Assembly (NCBI GenBank): GCA_947499975.1
Contig: CANMQE010000006.1
Span: 94,159-158,158, forward strand
Direction: 5' to 3'
DNA from: an uncultured Sphingomonadaceae bacterium
GTDB taxonomy: Bacteria; Pseudomonadota; Alphaproteobacteria; Sphingomonadales; Sphingomonadaceae
DNA: 64,000 nucleotides
Shown: piece after piece, positions 1-8,114 of the stretch
How the letters are laid out: each line of letters starts with the position of its first letter
Numbering within the stretch: the first letter of the stretch is position 1
Program-made: the position numbers and the translations under genes
Notes under the pieces: model-generated
Database searches by the model: none
Seen by the model: the letters and a program-made list of their open reading frames with translations, nothing else
What the model was told of the DNA's origin: nothing

Positions 1-765
1 CCCGTCGCGAACCGATCCGTCGCACCTGCGCCCAACAGCCAGGTGAAGTCGGCCACGCGCACGCTCGACATCATCGAATATGTCGTGGCGTATGACAGGC
101 CGCTGGTGGCCCAGGAAATCGCCACGGCGCTGGCGATCCCCGTTTCCAGCCTGTCCTACCTGCTTTCCACCCTGGTGGAGCGGGATTACCTTGAACGGCA
201 CGGGCGCCGATATTCCGCCGGACCGGGCCTTGCCCGCCTGCAGACCACGGGTGGCAATTACACCCTGCGCGACCGCGTGGCCCCGCTGGTACGCACATTG
301 CGCATGCAGCTGGACGAGACGACCAGCTTCTTCATCCGCGAAGGCTGGGAGATCGAGGCGATCGTTACCGAGAGCAGCGAACAGGCCCTGCGCTATTCCG
401 TGCCGACGGGCCAGCGCCTGCCGATGCACGCGCTGGCAGCCGGCAAGGTGCTGCTGGGCGCACTGCCGGAGGAGGATCTTGACCGCTATTTTTCGGAGAC
501 GACGCGGGAACACTTCACCCCGTCCACCGTGACGGACGAGGCTGCCCTGCGCGAACAGATCGCCCGGACGCGGGACACAGGCTTCGCCACCACCAACGAG
601 GAATATTCGCGCGGGATCGAAGGCATGGCGCGGGTCGTGCTGATCGATGGAAATCCCGTCGGATCGATCTCCGTCGCCATGCCAAAAGTGCGCGTCGACA
701 GCGCAACCGAGGCGCGCGTGCGCGATCTGCTGGGCAAAACCGCCGCGCTGCTGGAAGGCAGCTAG
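1..765 (+). CDS. IclR family transcriptional regulator (5' end probably outside window)
   Basis: This is a DNA-binding regulator of the IclR family. An N-terminal winged helix-turn-helix lies at about residues 5-60 counted from the GTG at position 43 (TRTLDIIEYV, then VSSLSYLLSTLVERDYLER). An effector-binding IclR domain follows from about residue 75 to the end, with a typical ...GSISVAMPKVR... near the C-terminus. The reading frame stays open upstream of the GTG to base 1, so the true start may lie outside the window. IclR proteins often control aromatic or acid catabolism. The O-demethylation/C1 genes 0.8-6.6 kb away are plausible targets, but this is inference from proximity. Its stop overlaps the convergent gene's stop in a shared CTAG at 762-765. 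Confidence 0.9.
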   Translation, partial: PVANRSVAPAPNSQVKSATRTLDIIEYVVAYDRPLVAQEIATALAIPVSSLSYLLSTLVERDYLERHGRRYSAGPGLARLQTTGGNYTLRDRVAPLVRTLRMQLDETTSFFIREGWEIEAIVTESSEQALRYSVPTGQRLPMHALAAGKVLLGALPEEDLDRYFSETTREHFTPSTVTDEAALREQIARTRDTGFATTNEEYSRGIEGMARVVLIDGNPVGSISVAMPKVRVDSATEARVRDLLGKTAALLEGS

Positions 766-1481
766 TCCGCGCCAGCTGGTTCCAGCCCATCGAGGAAATC
801 CGCACCGATGCGCGGTTCTTCGTCGGGTTCTTCGATCTCGGCTTCTTCCGAAACTTCGTCGTCCACTTCGGCATCTACGGTCGCGGCCTCGTCCAGCGCG
901 ATTCCCTCCGCCGCGATCCGGTCGGCCTGCGCATCCGGCGTAGCCATCTTGTCCGTTTCGTCGAAAGTTTCGAGAGCATCGCCGCCATCCTCGCGGGGAA
1001 CGAACTCGGCCTCGGCCACGGCGTTGTCGCGATCATAGACGCGCACGGGATCGAAAGGCCCCAGCGGCGTATCGGGATGCACGCGGATCAGCGGGTAGGG
1101 CTGACCGGGGATACCCATGTATTCAAGCTGCGCGGTATTCTCGCCCGTCTGGCTGAACCGCAGGACATCGCGCCGACCGCCTGATTGCGGGCCTTCGAAG
1201 GTAAGTTGCACCACGCCGCGCCGCTTCACGGTCTCCATCGGGGTGACGGTCTGCACCCCGTCCATCTGGCGGAACACCGCGCCATTGCTGGAAATCGTGT
1301 CGGGGCGCGTCCAGCTGCCCTGCCACGTGCCATCCTCACCCTCGTCCAGCATGAAGACGAAGATGGTCGCATCGTCGATCTGCAGCGCCCAGTGGCCATC
1401 GAGGGTGGCGTCAGCATCCTGTGCCGCTACCTGGAATGGCAGCAGCAGCGCGGCGAGAAGAGCGAGTATCCGTAAGTGCAT
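762..1481 (-). CDS. hypothetical exported protein with acidic C-terminus
   Basis: I do not recognise the family. The chosen ATG at 1481 gives a clean signal peptide (MHLRILALLAALLLPFQVAAQ, cleavage after AxA), so the product is probably periplasmic. An in-frame start 36 bases upstream would only add a charged leader. The first 140 residues look like a compact beta-rich domain (GHWALQIDD, then WQGSWTRP). The last 90 residues are low-complexity and very rich in Glu, Asp and Ala. It converges on the IclR gene. Its promoter lies beside the end of the O-demethylase transcription unit, so a link to that pathway is possible but unsupported. Confidence 0.7.
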   Translation of the reverse strand: MHLRILALLAALLLPFQVAAQDADATLDGHWALQIDDATIFVFMLDEGEDGTWQGSWTRPDTISSNGAVFRQMDGVQTVTPMETVKRRGVVQLTFEGPQSGGRRDVLRFSQTGENTAQLEYMGIPGQPYPLIRVHPDTPLGPFDPVRVYDRDNAVAEAEFVPREDGGDALETFDETDKMATPDAQADRIAAEGIALDEAATVDAEVDDEVSEEAEIEEPDEEPRIGADFLDGLEPAGAD

Positions 1482-1521
1482 GGCCGCCTCATGGCGCAAG
1501 CGCGCCTGTGACTGCAAGCAA

Positions 1522-1553
1522 AAGGGGCGACCCGCTTGCGCAGGCCGCCCCTT
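1522..1553 (-). terminator. Rho-independent terminator of the O-demethylase gene
   Basis: On the minus strand an 8-bp GC-rich stem (AAGGGGCG pairing with CGCCCCTT) is followed by TTGCTT. It begins about 26 bases past the ligM-like stop codon. The position and the strong stem support termination of that transcript before the exported-protein gene. Confidence 0.65.
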
Positions 1554-1578
1554 CCCCTCCCCCAGATGGAGTTTGCGA

Positions 1579-3006
1579 TCAGGCGTTCGTGCCTACGCCC
1601 TTCGCACGCCAGCTGTCGGCATAGCCGGTGCGGGCGACGTTGGAGTAGGGAACCGGCGAGATCACCGCCTTAATTTCGGTCTGCTCATGCGGTTCGACAG
1701 TCGGCTTGCTGGTGCCGCCGTTCGGCTCACCCCACACCAGCGTGACTTCCTTGCCCATTTCCACCTCGTCCGGGTCGATCATGGCGAGGCTGAGCATCTT
1801 GCCTTCGTTCGAAGAGTAGCCGATCCAGGTCGACACGCCGATTTCCTTGCCGTCGGCATTCTTGACGGTGTCGAAGGGGTGCATGGCATACACGGCACTG
1901 GGGAATTCGAACCACTTGGCCCGGCCGCCTTCTGCGAACATGGAGGACATGGTGCGGCTGACTTCCTCGTCATCCAGCGCCAGCGTGACCTTCTGCTTGT
2001 GCTTCTGGTCCTTCATCTTTTCCAGCGCTTCGCGGCCCACGAAATCGTGATCGAACTTCACGATGTGGCCATAGCCGATGTCCCACGGCGTGAGGTAATA
2101 TCCCTCGACACTGTCGGGAACGTGGCTGCCGCCGATGGAGCACATGCCGGCATAGGACTTGCCCGAAGCCCAGCTGCGGAAGTCCTTCATCATCTGCGAA
2201 TCGCCGGTGTAGAAAGCGGGCAGCGGAGAAGGCAGCCAGCCGGATTCCAGCGTGTTGGACGAATAGGCGCGGCCACCCACCAGTTCGAGGCCGAAGTCTT
2301 CGCCGGCTTCCACCAGTGCGGAATGCACGGCCTGGTAATCTTCCCAGGGGCCGAACAGTTCGTAACCCGGCTGACCAGCCATGCCGTGGCGCAGGGCGAT
2401 CACGTCCTTACCGGCGATGTCGATATGCGCCATGTTGAAGAACTTCAGGTCCGGCGGGGTCTGGCCCATGGCCTTTTCCAGCGTCTTCATGGCGTTGGGG
2501 CCCTGCAGCTGGAAGCGATAGTTCTTGCGCACGCCGTCGCTGCGCATCGCGGTGCGCTCGTCACGCTCCACGGTCACGTCCCACTTGCCGCCATCGGGCT
2601 TGGGATACTGCGCGTGGAATTCCACCCACTCGATAGCCGGGGCACGGCCCACCAGGCTGAATTCTTCCTCGTCGAGGTAGAACAGGATCACGTCGCCGAT
2701 CACATAGCCATCGGGCGTTACCGGCACGTACTGCTTGGCCTTGTTGACGGCGAAGTTCTTGAAGCTGTTGATGGCGGTGTATTCCAGCAGCGCCATGGCA
2801 TCGGGGCCGCGCACGTAGAGTTCCACCATGTGATAGCTCTGGTTGAACAGAACGCACGTATCCGCCCAACCCTTCTGTTCCTTGCGCCAGTTGGAATATT
2901 CTGCCGGAACGCCGGGATAGGCGTTGGGGCCAACCTGCTGGTTGCGCAGGAATTCGACAACGTCGCCCTGGCTATCCAGTTTCTGCTGCAAATTCTGGTC
3001 ACTCAT
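1579..3006 (-). CDS. ligM: LigM-like tetrahydrofolate-dependent aryl O-demethylase (vanillate/3-O-methylgallate/syringate type)
   Basis: This is a GcvT/aminomethyltransferase-fold enzyme of 475 residues that should move a methyl group from an aromatic methyl ether to tetrahydrofolate, giving 5-methyl-THF and the free phenol. Length and overall sequence resemble LigM (about 471 residues) and DesA of Sphingobium rather than the shorter DMSP demethylase DmdA. Shared landmarks are INSFKN near 80, KAKQYVPVTP near 90-98, RHGMAG near 206, RAYSSNTLESGW at 246-257 and KFDHDF further on. Tyr30 and Tyr248 fall where I recall LigM having functionally important tyrosines. The start has a strong AAGGAGAGG ribosome site. 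The divergent metF/purU/folD genes provide methyl-THF recycling, which supports the assignment. The exact methoxy substrate (vanillate, syringate, 3MGA or another) cannot be read from the sequence. Confidence 0.85.
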   Translation of the reverse strand: MSDQNLQQKLDSQGDVVEFLRNQQVGPNAYPGVPAEYSNWRKEQKGWADTCVLFNQSYHMVELYVRGPDAMALLEYTAINSFKNFAVNKAKQYVPVTPDGYVIGDVILFYLDEEEFSLVGRAPAIEWVEFHAQYPKPDGGKWDVTVERDERTAMRSDGVRKNYRFQLQGPNAMKTLEKAMGQTPPDLKFFNMAHIDIAGKDVIALRHGMAGQPGYELFGPWEDYQAVHSALVEAGEDFGLELVGGRAYSSNTLESGWLPSPLPAFYTGDSQMMKDFRSWASGKSYAGMCSIGGSHVPDSVEGYYLTPWDIGYGHIVKFDHDFVGREALEKMKDQKHKQKVTLALDDEEVSRTMSSMFAEGGRAKWFEFPSAVYAMHPFDTVKNADGKEIGVSTWIGYSSNEGKMLSLAMIDPDEVEMGKEVTLVWGEPNGGTSKPTVEPHEQTEIKAVISPVPYSNVARTGYADSWRAKGVGTNA

Positions 3007-3057
3007 GTTCAGTTCCTCTCCTTGGAAATCAAGTCAGTCAAAAAGGTAATCCTGGTT

Positions 3058-3774
3058 TCAGCCCTCGGCGGGCATGGCCAGCCAGTCGCCGATCGCGGCG
3101 TTCACGGCATCGGGTGCCTCCAGCTGGATCATGTGTCCCGCGCCCGGCACGATCACCAGCTTCGCATTGGCGATTTTGCTCGCGATGGTTTCATGCTGCG
3201 AAGGCGGCGCCCAGGCATCGTTCTCGCCCGTCATCACCAGCGTCGGGCAGGTCAGCCCGGCCAGCAGATCGTCAAACGGCGGACGGCCCAGCAACGCCTT
3301 GATCTGGGCATCGAACATGGCCTGCCCCTTGGACAGGCACATTTCGCGCATCGTCTGGAATTCTGGCGTGTCGCGGTTGGCATCGGCCACCATCGGCGGC
3401 AGCCAGGTGTCCACCAGCGCCTCGAACCCGTTGTCGTAGCCTACCTGCTGCAGTTCGGCGCGCTTGGCCGGTTCGTTCTCGCCAACGGGATGGATCCCGG
3501 TGGAGACCAGCGCCAGCCGACGCACGCGGTGCGGGGCGAGGCGCACGATTTCCATTGCCACGCGGCCGCCCATGGAATGGCCGAAAATGTCGAGCTTGTC
3601 GGCCCCGCGCTCATCCGCCTGCGACAGCGCGACGCGCGCCATCTCCGCCAACGAGTCGGCCATGCCGAAGCCATCCACCACCAGTGCATCAGGATAGGCC
3701 GATTGCTGCGGCGCATACATGCGCGAATCACAGATCAGGCCCGGTAAAAACATCAGCATTCTGGCGGCATCCAC
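3058..3774 (-). CDS. alpha/beta hydrolase
   Basis: This is a 238-residue alpha/beta-hydrolase-fold enzyme with a nucleophile elbow GHSMGG (Ser67), a likely acid in GENDAW (Asp186) and a catalytic His in PGAGHM (His214), so the triad is complete. The oxyanion-loop region is LPGL near residue 10. It has no signal peptide and is probably cytoplasmic. The start shown is a GTG; an ATG 15 bases downstream (3759) is also possible because neither has a strong ribosome site. It lies 51 bases upstream of the ligM-like gene on the same strand and is probably cotranscribed with it. It could cleave an ester made by the flavin monooxygenase at 6.6 kb, but the substrate is unknown. Confidence 0.85.
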   Translation of the reverse strand: MDAARMLMFLPGLICDSRMYAPQQSAYPDALVVDGFGMADSLAEMARVALSQADERGADKLDIFGHSMGGRVAMEIVRLAPHRVRRLALVSTGIHPVGENEPAKRAELQQVGYDNGFEALVDTWLPPMVADANRDTPEFQTMREMCLSKGQAMFDAQIKALLGRPPFDDLLAGLTCPTLVMTGENDAWAPPSQHETIASKIANAKLVIVPGAGHMIQLEAPDAVNAAIGDWLAMPAEG

Positions 3775-3804
3775 TCAATTTCTTCGCGTTCTTGAAAATT
3801 TCAT

Positions 3805-3856
3805 CTATACGAATTTCCCGCCATGCGCTAGGGGGTTTGTCAAACAACACGTATAG
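3805..3856. promoter_or_regulatory. divergent control region with nested inverted repeats (hydrolase/ligM vs metF)
   Basis: Perfect 7-base arms CTATACG (3805-3811) and CGTATAG (3850-3856) flank a second palindrome GTTTGTCAAAC (3835-3845). All lie in the 138-base gap between the divergent hydrolase and metF-like genes. This arrangement suits a regulator binding site that controls both directions. The regulator is unknown; the IclR protein at the window start is one candidate. Confidence 0.4.
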
Positions 3857-3912
3857 CCCCGGCGCATACCCGGACGCATGAGGATCGGCGGGGCGAAAGA
3901 GGAGAGAAGAAC

Positions 3913-4782
3913 ATGTCCTACGCAGCAATTCACCCCAAATGGGAAGAGCCGATGGACAATATGGTCGACGGCTATTCGTTGGAAATGACGGCCAAGGAAA
4001 CCGAGGGGCTGAAGGAAGCCGCGCCGCTGATCCGCAAGGATACGCAGGTCGCCGTCACCTTCCTTCCGGGCGAGGAGCTGGAGCAGCGCGTGGAAGCCGC
4101 CGTGCTGGTGCGCGAGCTTGGTTTCGAGCCGATCGTCCACCTTTCCGCCCGCCGTATCGAGAGCGAGGAGCAGCTTGACTGGTACCTCGGCCAAATCACG
4201 AAGAAGGCAGGGGTGAAGCGCGTCTTCATCATCGCCGGCGATCCGCCCGAGGCCGAGGGCCCCTATGAGGATAGCCTGCAGATCATCGAAAGCGGCCTGC
4301 TGGAAAAGCACGGTATCGAGATCGTGGGCGTCGGCGGCCATCCCGAAGGTCATCCCAATGTCTCTCGCGATGAGCTGTGGGTGTGGATGCAGAAGAAGAT
4401 CGACGCGGTGCGCGCCCATGGCATGACGCCGCTGATCGTCACCCAGTTCGCCTTTGACGACGATGCCATCGTGGAATGGCTTTCCGACATGCGCGAACGC
4501 GGCATCGACGTGCCCGTGCGCCTCGGCGTGCCCGGGCCTGCCGGTATCAAGCGCCTGCTGGGCTTTGCCAAGCGCTGCGGCGTGGGCGCATCGGCATCGG
4601 TGATGAAGAAATACGGCGTCTCACTGACGAACCTCGTCGGCAAGGCCGGGCCGGACAAGCTGGTGGGCAATCTGGAGCAGAAGCTGACGGACCGGCACGG
4701 CCGCGTGCGCCTGCACTTCTATCCCTTCGGCGCGCTGACAGCCTCCGCCGAATGGATCAACGATTACGACGGGCGTCACTGA
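3913..4782 (+). CDS. metF: methylenetetrahydrofolate reductase (MetF-type)
   Basis: This is a 289-residue (beta/alpha)8 flavoprotein of the MetF family, close to the usual bacterial length of 280-300. Visible landmarks are VTFLPGEE (substrate loop) near 40, IVHLSARR near 73-80, the IIAGDPPEAEGPYEDS region near 98-113, TQFAFDDD near 175-182 and GVPGPAG near 200. The last is typical of MetF proteins. Beside the O-demethylase it would oxidise 5-methyl-THF to 5,10-methylene-THF rather than serve only methionine synthesis, as metF does next to ligM in Sphingobium. The start has an AGGAG site 9 bases upstream. Its stop overlaps the purU ATG by one base (TGATG), indicating coupled translation. Confidence 0.88.
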   Translation: MSYAAIHPKWEEPMDNMVDGYSLEMTAKETEGLKEAAPLIRKDTQVAVTFLPGEELEQRVEAAVLVRELGFEPIVHLSARRIESEEQLDWYLGQITKKAGVKRVFIIAGDPPEAEGPYEDSLQIIESGLLEKHGIEIVGVGGHPEGHPNVSRDELWVWMQKKIDAVRAHGMTPLIVTQFAFDDDAIVEWLSDMRERGIDVPVRLGVPGPAGIKRLLGFAKRCGVGASASVMKKYGVSLTNLVGKAGPDKLVGNLEQKLTDRHGRVRLHFYPFGALTASAEWINDYDGRH

Positions 4783-5630
4783 TGCCTACTGCAACGCTCC
4801 GCCTTTCCTGCCCCATCCGCACCGGTATCTCTGCACGCGTCACGGCGTTCACCGCCGATCGCGACTGCATTATCGAGGAAGCACAGCAGTTCTCCGATCG
4901 TCGCACCGGCCGCTTCTTCATGCGGCTGGTGTTCGATCCGCAGGATAACGACTTCGCCTCGCTGCGCGACGCCTTCGCCTCCATCGCCGAGAATTTCGAG
5001 ATGGAATGGGACCTGCGCGAACCCGGCTGGGTGCCCAAGGTGGTGCTGATGGTGAGCGCGTTCGATCACTGCCTGGGCGATCTGCTTTACCGGATGCGCA
5101 TCGGCGAGATCAACATGGAGGTGCCCGCAATCATCTCCAACCACCCGCGCGAAAAGCTCACCACCTCGCTGATCGGCGACATCCCCTATCACCACCTGCC
5201 GATCACCAGGGAAACCAAGCCGCAGCAGGAGGCCGAGGTGCGCCGCATCGTCGAGGAGACGGGCGCGGATCTGGTGGTGCTGGCGCGTTACATGCAGATT
5301 TTCTCCGACGACATGTCGAAGCATCTTTCCGGCCGCTGCATCAACATCCACCATTCCTTCCTGCCCGGCTTCAAGGGCGCGAAACCCTATCACCAGGCCT
5401 ACAAGCGCGGCGTGAAGATGATCGGGGCGACCAGCCATTACGTGACGGACGATCTCGACGAGGGACCGATCATCGCGCAGGACGTGGAGAATGTAAGCCA
5501 TTCCGAAAGCCCGGACGACCTGGTGGCAAAGGGCCGCGACGTGGAACGGCGCGTGCTGGCCAAGGCCGTAAGCGCGCATTTGCAGGACCGGGTCTTCCTC
5601 AATGGCGATCGCACGGTCGTCTTCGAATAA
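4782..5630 (+). CDS. purU: formyltetrahydrofolate deformylase
   Basis: This enzyme hydrolyses 10-formyl-THF to formate and THF. The 282-residue protein has the PurU layout: an N-terminal ACT-like domain (about 1-80, beginning ATLRLSCPIRTG) and a C-terminal formyltransferase-fold domain (about 85-282). Catalytic signatures are the Asn-His pair in NIHHSFLPGF and the Asp in DDLDEGPI. The VVLARYMQI strand is also typical. The ATG at 4782 overlaps the metF stop, so upstream in-frame starts are rejected. With metF and folD it completes methyl-THF to formate plus free THF, releasing the cofactor consumed by the O-demethylase. Confidence 0.93.
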   Translation: MPTATLRLSCPIRTGISARVTAFTADRDCIIEEAQQFSDRRTGRFFMRLVFDPQDNDFASLRDAFASIAENFEMEWDLREPGWVPKVVLMVSAFDHCLGDLLYRMRIGEINMEVPAIISNHPREKLTTSLIGDIPYHHLPITRETKPQQEAEVRRIVEETGADLVVLARYMQIFSDDMSKHLSGRCINIHHSFLPGFKGAKPYHQAYKRGVKMIGATSHYVTDDLDEGPIIAQDVENVSHSESPDDLVAKGRDVERRVLAKAVSAHLQDRVFLNGDRTVVFE

Positions 5631-5652
5631 ATAAACGGGAGTTTTGCCGCAG

Positions 5653-6591
5653 ATGGCAGAGATTATCGATGGCCGCGCAATCGCGCGCCAGCTCGACGAG
5701 AAAACGAAGGCGCAGGTAGAGGAACTGGTGGCGGCGGGCCATCCCGCTCCCGGCCTCACCGTGATCCTGGTGGGCGAAGATCCCGCCAGCGAGGTGTATG
5801 TCCGTCGCAAGATCAAGGCGTGCGAGAGGGTGGGCATCCACTCCACCGAACACCGCCTGCCGGCCGATACCTCGCAGGAAGACCTGCTGGACCTGATCGC
5901 CACGCTGAACGTCGATCCCGCCGTGCACGGCATCCTGTGCCAGGTGCCCCTGCCCGATCATATCGACACGAGGCTGGTGCTGCGCTCCATCTCGCCGGAG
6001 AAGGACGTGGACGGGTTTCACCCCGTCAACGTGGGCCGTCTTTCCACCGGCACCGGCGGCATAGTGCCCTGCACCCCGCTGGGCGTGATGATGTTGATCC
6101 ATTCCGTCATCCCCGACCTTACCGGAAAGGACGTGGTGGTGATCGGCAAGTCCAACATCGTGGGCAAGCCGGTGGCGAACCTGCTGCTGGATGCAGAGGC
6201 CACCGTTACCGTCACCCACATCTACACCCACGGCCTGCCGGAAGTGTGCCGCAAGGCCGACGTGATCGTGGCCGCCGCCGGTGCGCCCGAGCTGGTGAAG
6301 GGCCACTGGGTGAAGGATGGCGCGGTGCTGATCGACGTTGGCATCACCCGGCAGGAGACAGAGGACGGCAAGACCAAACTGGTGGGCGACATCAAGTTCG
6401 ACGAGGTGCAGCATGCCGCCGCCGTTACCCCGGTGCCCGGCGGCGTTGGCCCGATGACCATCGCCTGCCTGCTTGCCAACACGGTGCAGGCCGCCCGCAC
6501 CCTGATGCTGGGCAAGGACGAGGACAGCAGTGACTATGCCGATGCGCCTTCACGCACTATGTTCACGGGATCAGGATCGAACCCGAACTAG
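5653..6591 (+). CDS. folD: bifunctional methylenetetrahydrofolate dehydrogenase / methenyltetrahydrofolate cyclohydrolase
   Basis: FolD oxidises 5,10-methylene-THF to methenyl-THF with NADP and hydrolyses it to 10-formyl-THF. Motifs seen are YVRRK (active-site Tyr and Lys), LCQVPLP, DGFHP, PCTPLG, the nucleotide loop GKSNIVGKP and PVPGGVGPMT. The C-terminus after MLGKDED is a low-conservation tail of about 22 residues that the family does not need. The ATG at 5653 is preferred over a TTG at 5644 because GGGAG at 5637-5641 is well spaced only for the ATG. It lies 22 bases after purU in the same unit and supplies the middle steps of C1 oxidation. Confidence 0.95.
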   Translation: MAEIIDGRAIARQLDEKTKAQVEELVAAGHPAPGLTVILVGEDPASEVYVRRKIKACERVGIHSTEHRLPADTSQEDLLDLIATLNVDPAVHGILCQVPLPDHIDTRLVLRSISPEKDVDGFHPVNVGRLSTGTGGIVPCTPLGVMMLIHSVIPDLTGKDVVVIGKSNIVGKPVANLLLDAEATVTVTHIYTHGLPEVCRKADVIVAAAGAPELVKGHWVKDGAVLIDVGITRQETEDGKTKLVGDIKFDEVQHAAAVTPVPGGVGPMTIACLLANTVQAARTLMLGKDEDSSDYADAPSRTMFTGSGSNPN

Positions 6592-6605
6592 AAAGCCGAA
6601 GCTTC

Positions 6606-8114
6606 ATGACCCAGCCCGACACCGACATTCTCATTATCGGGGCAGGGCTGTCGGGTATTTCGATGGCAGGCCATATCGGCATGATCTGCCCCGATCGCAG
6701 CTACACGATACTGGAGCGGCGGGGCGACATCGGCGGGACGTGGGACCTGTTCCGTTATCCCGGTGTGCGCTCTGATTCCGACATGCACACGCTCGGCTTC
6801 GCGTTCGAACCGTGGCGGCACGAGGATTCCATCGCCGACGGGCCAGCCATCCTTGAATATCTCAATCGCATCGTCGATGAACGCGGCATCCGCGAGAATA
6901 TCCGCTTCGGCCATGAAGTTCTCTCCGCCGATTGGGATTCGTCAGTCGCGCTCTGGCGCGTCACCGCGCGCGGCAGCGATGGCAGTCGCAGTGTTACTTC
7001 GGCGCGCTGGCTCTATTTCGCCAGCGGCTATTACGATTACGACAATCCCCACGATGCCGAGATTCCGGGTATCGACCAGTTCGGTGGAGACGTGATCCAC
7101 CCGCAATTCTGGCCCGAGGATTTCGACTATTCAGGCAAGGACGTGGTGGTGATCGGATCGGGCGCGACGGCGGTGACGCTGGTGCCCGCGATGGCGCAGC
7201 AGGCCCGCAGCGTCACCATGTTGCAGCGCACGCCCACGTGGATGGGCGCAGGCCCGCGGCACGACCGTGTGAACCAGGTGCTGAAACGCTGGTTGCCCGA
7301 GAAGCTCGCCTACAGCCTCACCCGCTGGAAGAACATCGCGCTGCGCAGCTATTTCTTCAACCTGTCGCGCCGCAAACCTGCCAGGCTGGCCGAGATGCTG
7401 CGCAGCCGCCTCAAGGGCGAACTCGGCAGCAAATACGATCCCAAGCATTTCGAGCCGCCCTATAACCCGTGGCAGCAACGCCTGTGCCTGGTGCCCGACG
7501 GCGATCTGTTCGAGGCGATCAAGAATGACAAGGCGCGCGTCGTCACCGATCATATTGCCGGCTTCAATGCCAGCGGGATCACACTGCAGTCGGGCGATCA
7601 TCTGCCCGCCGACGTGGTGGTGACCGCCACCGGCCTGCGGCTGGTGCTGGCAGGCAAGGTGGAGGTTTCGAAGGATGGCGAGCCGGTGGAATGGACCGAC
7701 CATTTCTTCTATCGCGGCACGATGTTCTCCAACTTGCCGAACCTGTCCTTCGTGTTCGGCTATCTCAACGCCAGCTGGACCTTGCGCGCGGATTCCAACG
7801 CCCGCTACGCCTGCGAAGTGCTGAATGAAATGAGCGAAAGGGGCGCGCAGGTCGCGGTGCCGGAGCTTTTGCCGGAGGACGAGCCGGAGGCGGTGAACCC
7901 GTGGGATTACACCTCGGGCTATCTGACCAGGGCGAAGGCCATGATGCCCAAGGTGGCCGCCGAAAGGCCGTGGACGCTGGCGCACAATTACATCGAGGAC
8001 CGCCGCGATTTCCGCCAGCGCCCGGTGGCCGATGGCGTGCTGCGTTTCTACGCCGCGCCCGCCGCATCGCACGCGCAACACCAGCCAGAACACGAGAAGA
8101 TTGCCGCAGAATGA
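6606..8114 (+). CDS. flavin-containing monooxygenase, Baeyer-Villiger type
   Basis: This is a 502-residue FAD/NADPH monooxygenase. It carries an N-terminal FAD Rossmann motif (GAGLSG near 12-17), the Baeyer-Villiger fingerprint FGGDVIHPQFWPE (FxGxxxHxxxWP, near residue 158-169) and a second Rossmann motif GSGATA near 183. These features match EthA-like class B monooxygenases, which turn ketones into esters or lactones. It follows folD by 14 bases and overlaps the next gene by four bases (ATGA), so it is in the same unit as the C1 genes. That suggests a role in the same catabolic programme, perhaps on aryl or alicyclic ketones. The substrate is not predictable. Confidence 0.87.
   Translation: MTQPDTDILIIGAGLSGISMAGHIGMICPDRSYTILERRGDIGGTWDLFRYPGVRSDSDMHTLGFAFEPWRHEDSIADGPAILEYLNRIVDERGIRENIRFGHEVLSADWDSSVALWRVTARGSDGSRSVTSARWLYFASGYYDYDNPHDAEIPGIDQFGGDVIHPQFWPEDFDYSGKDVVVIGSGATAVTLVPAMAQQARSVTMLQRTPTWMGAGPRHDRVNQVLKRWLPEKLAYSLTRWKNIALRSYFFNLSRRKPARLAEMLRSRLKGELGSKYDPKHFEPPYNPWQQRLCLVPDGDLFEAIKNDKARVVTDHIAGFNASGITLQSGDHLPADVVVTATGLRLVLAGKVEVSKDGEPVEWTDHFFYRGTMFSNLPNLSFVFGYLNASWTLRADSNARYACEVLNEMSERGAQVAVPELLPEDEPEAVNPWDYTSGYLTRAKAMMPKVAAERPWTLAHNYIEDRRDFRQRPVADGVLRFYAAPAASHAQHQPEHEKIAAE

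Noticed and set aside
1117..3747. 876-codon plus-strand open frame opposite ligM and the hydrolase
   Set aside because: It is antisense to two well-supported genes and contains no recognisable domain. Strong GC bias at third positions keeps the opposite strand free of stops.
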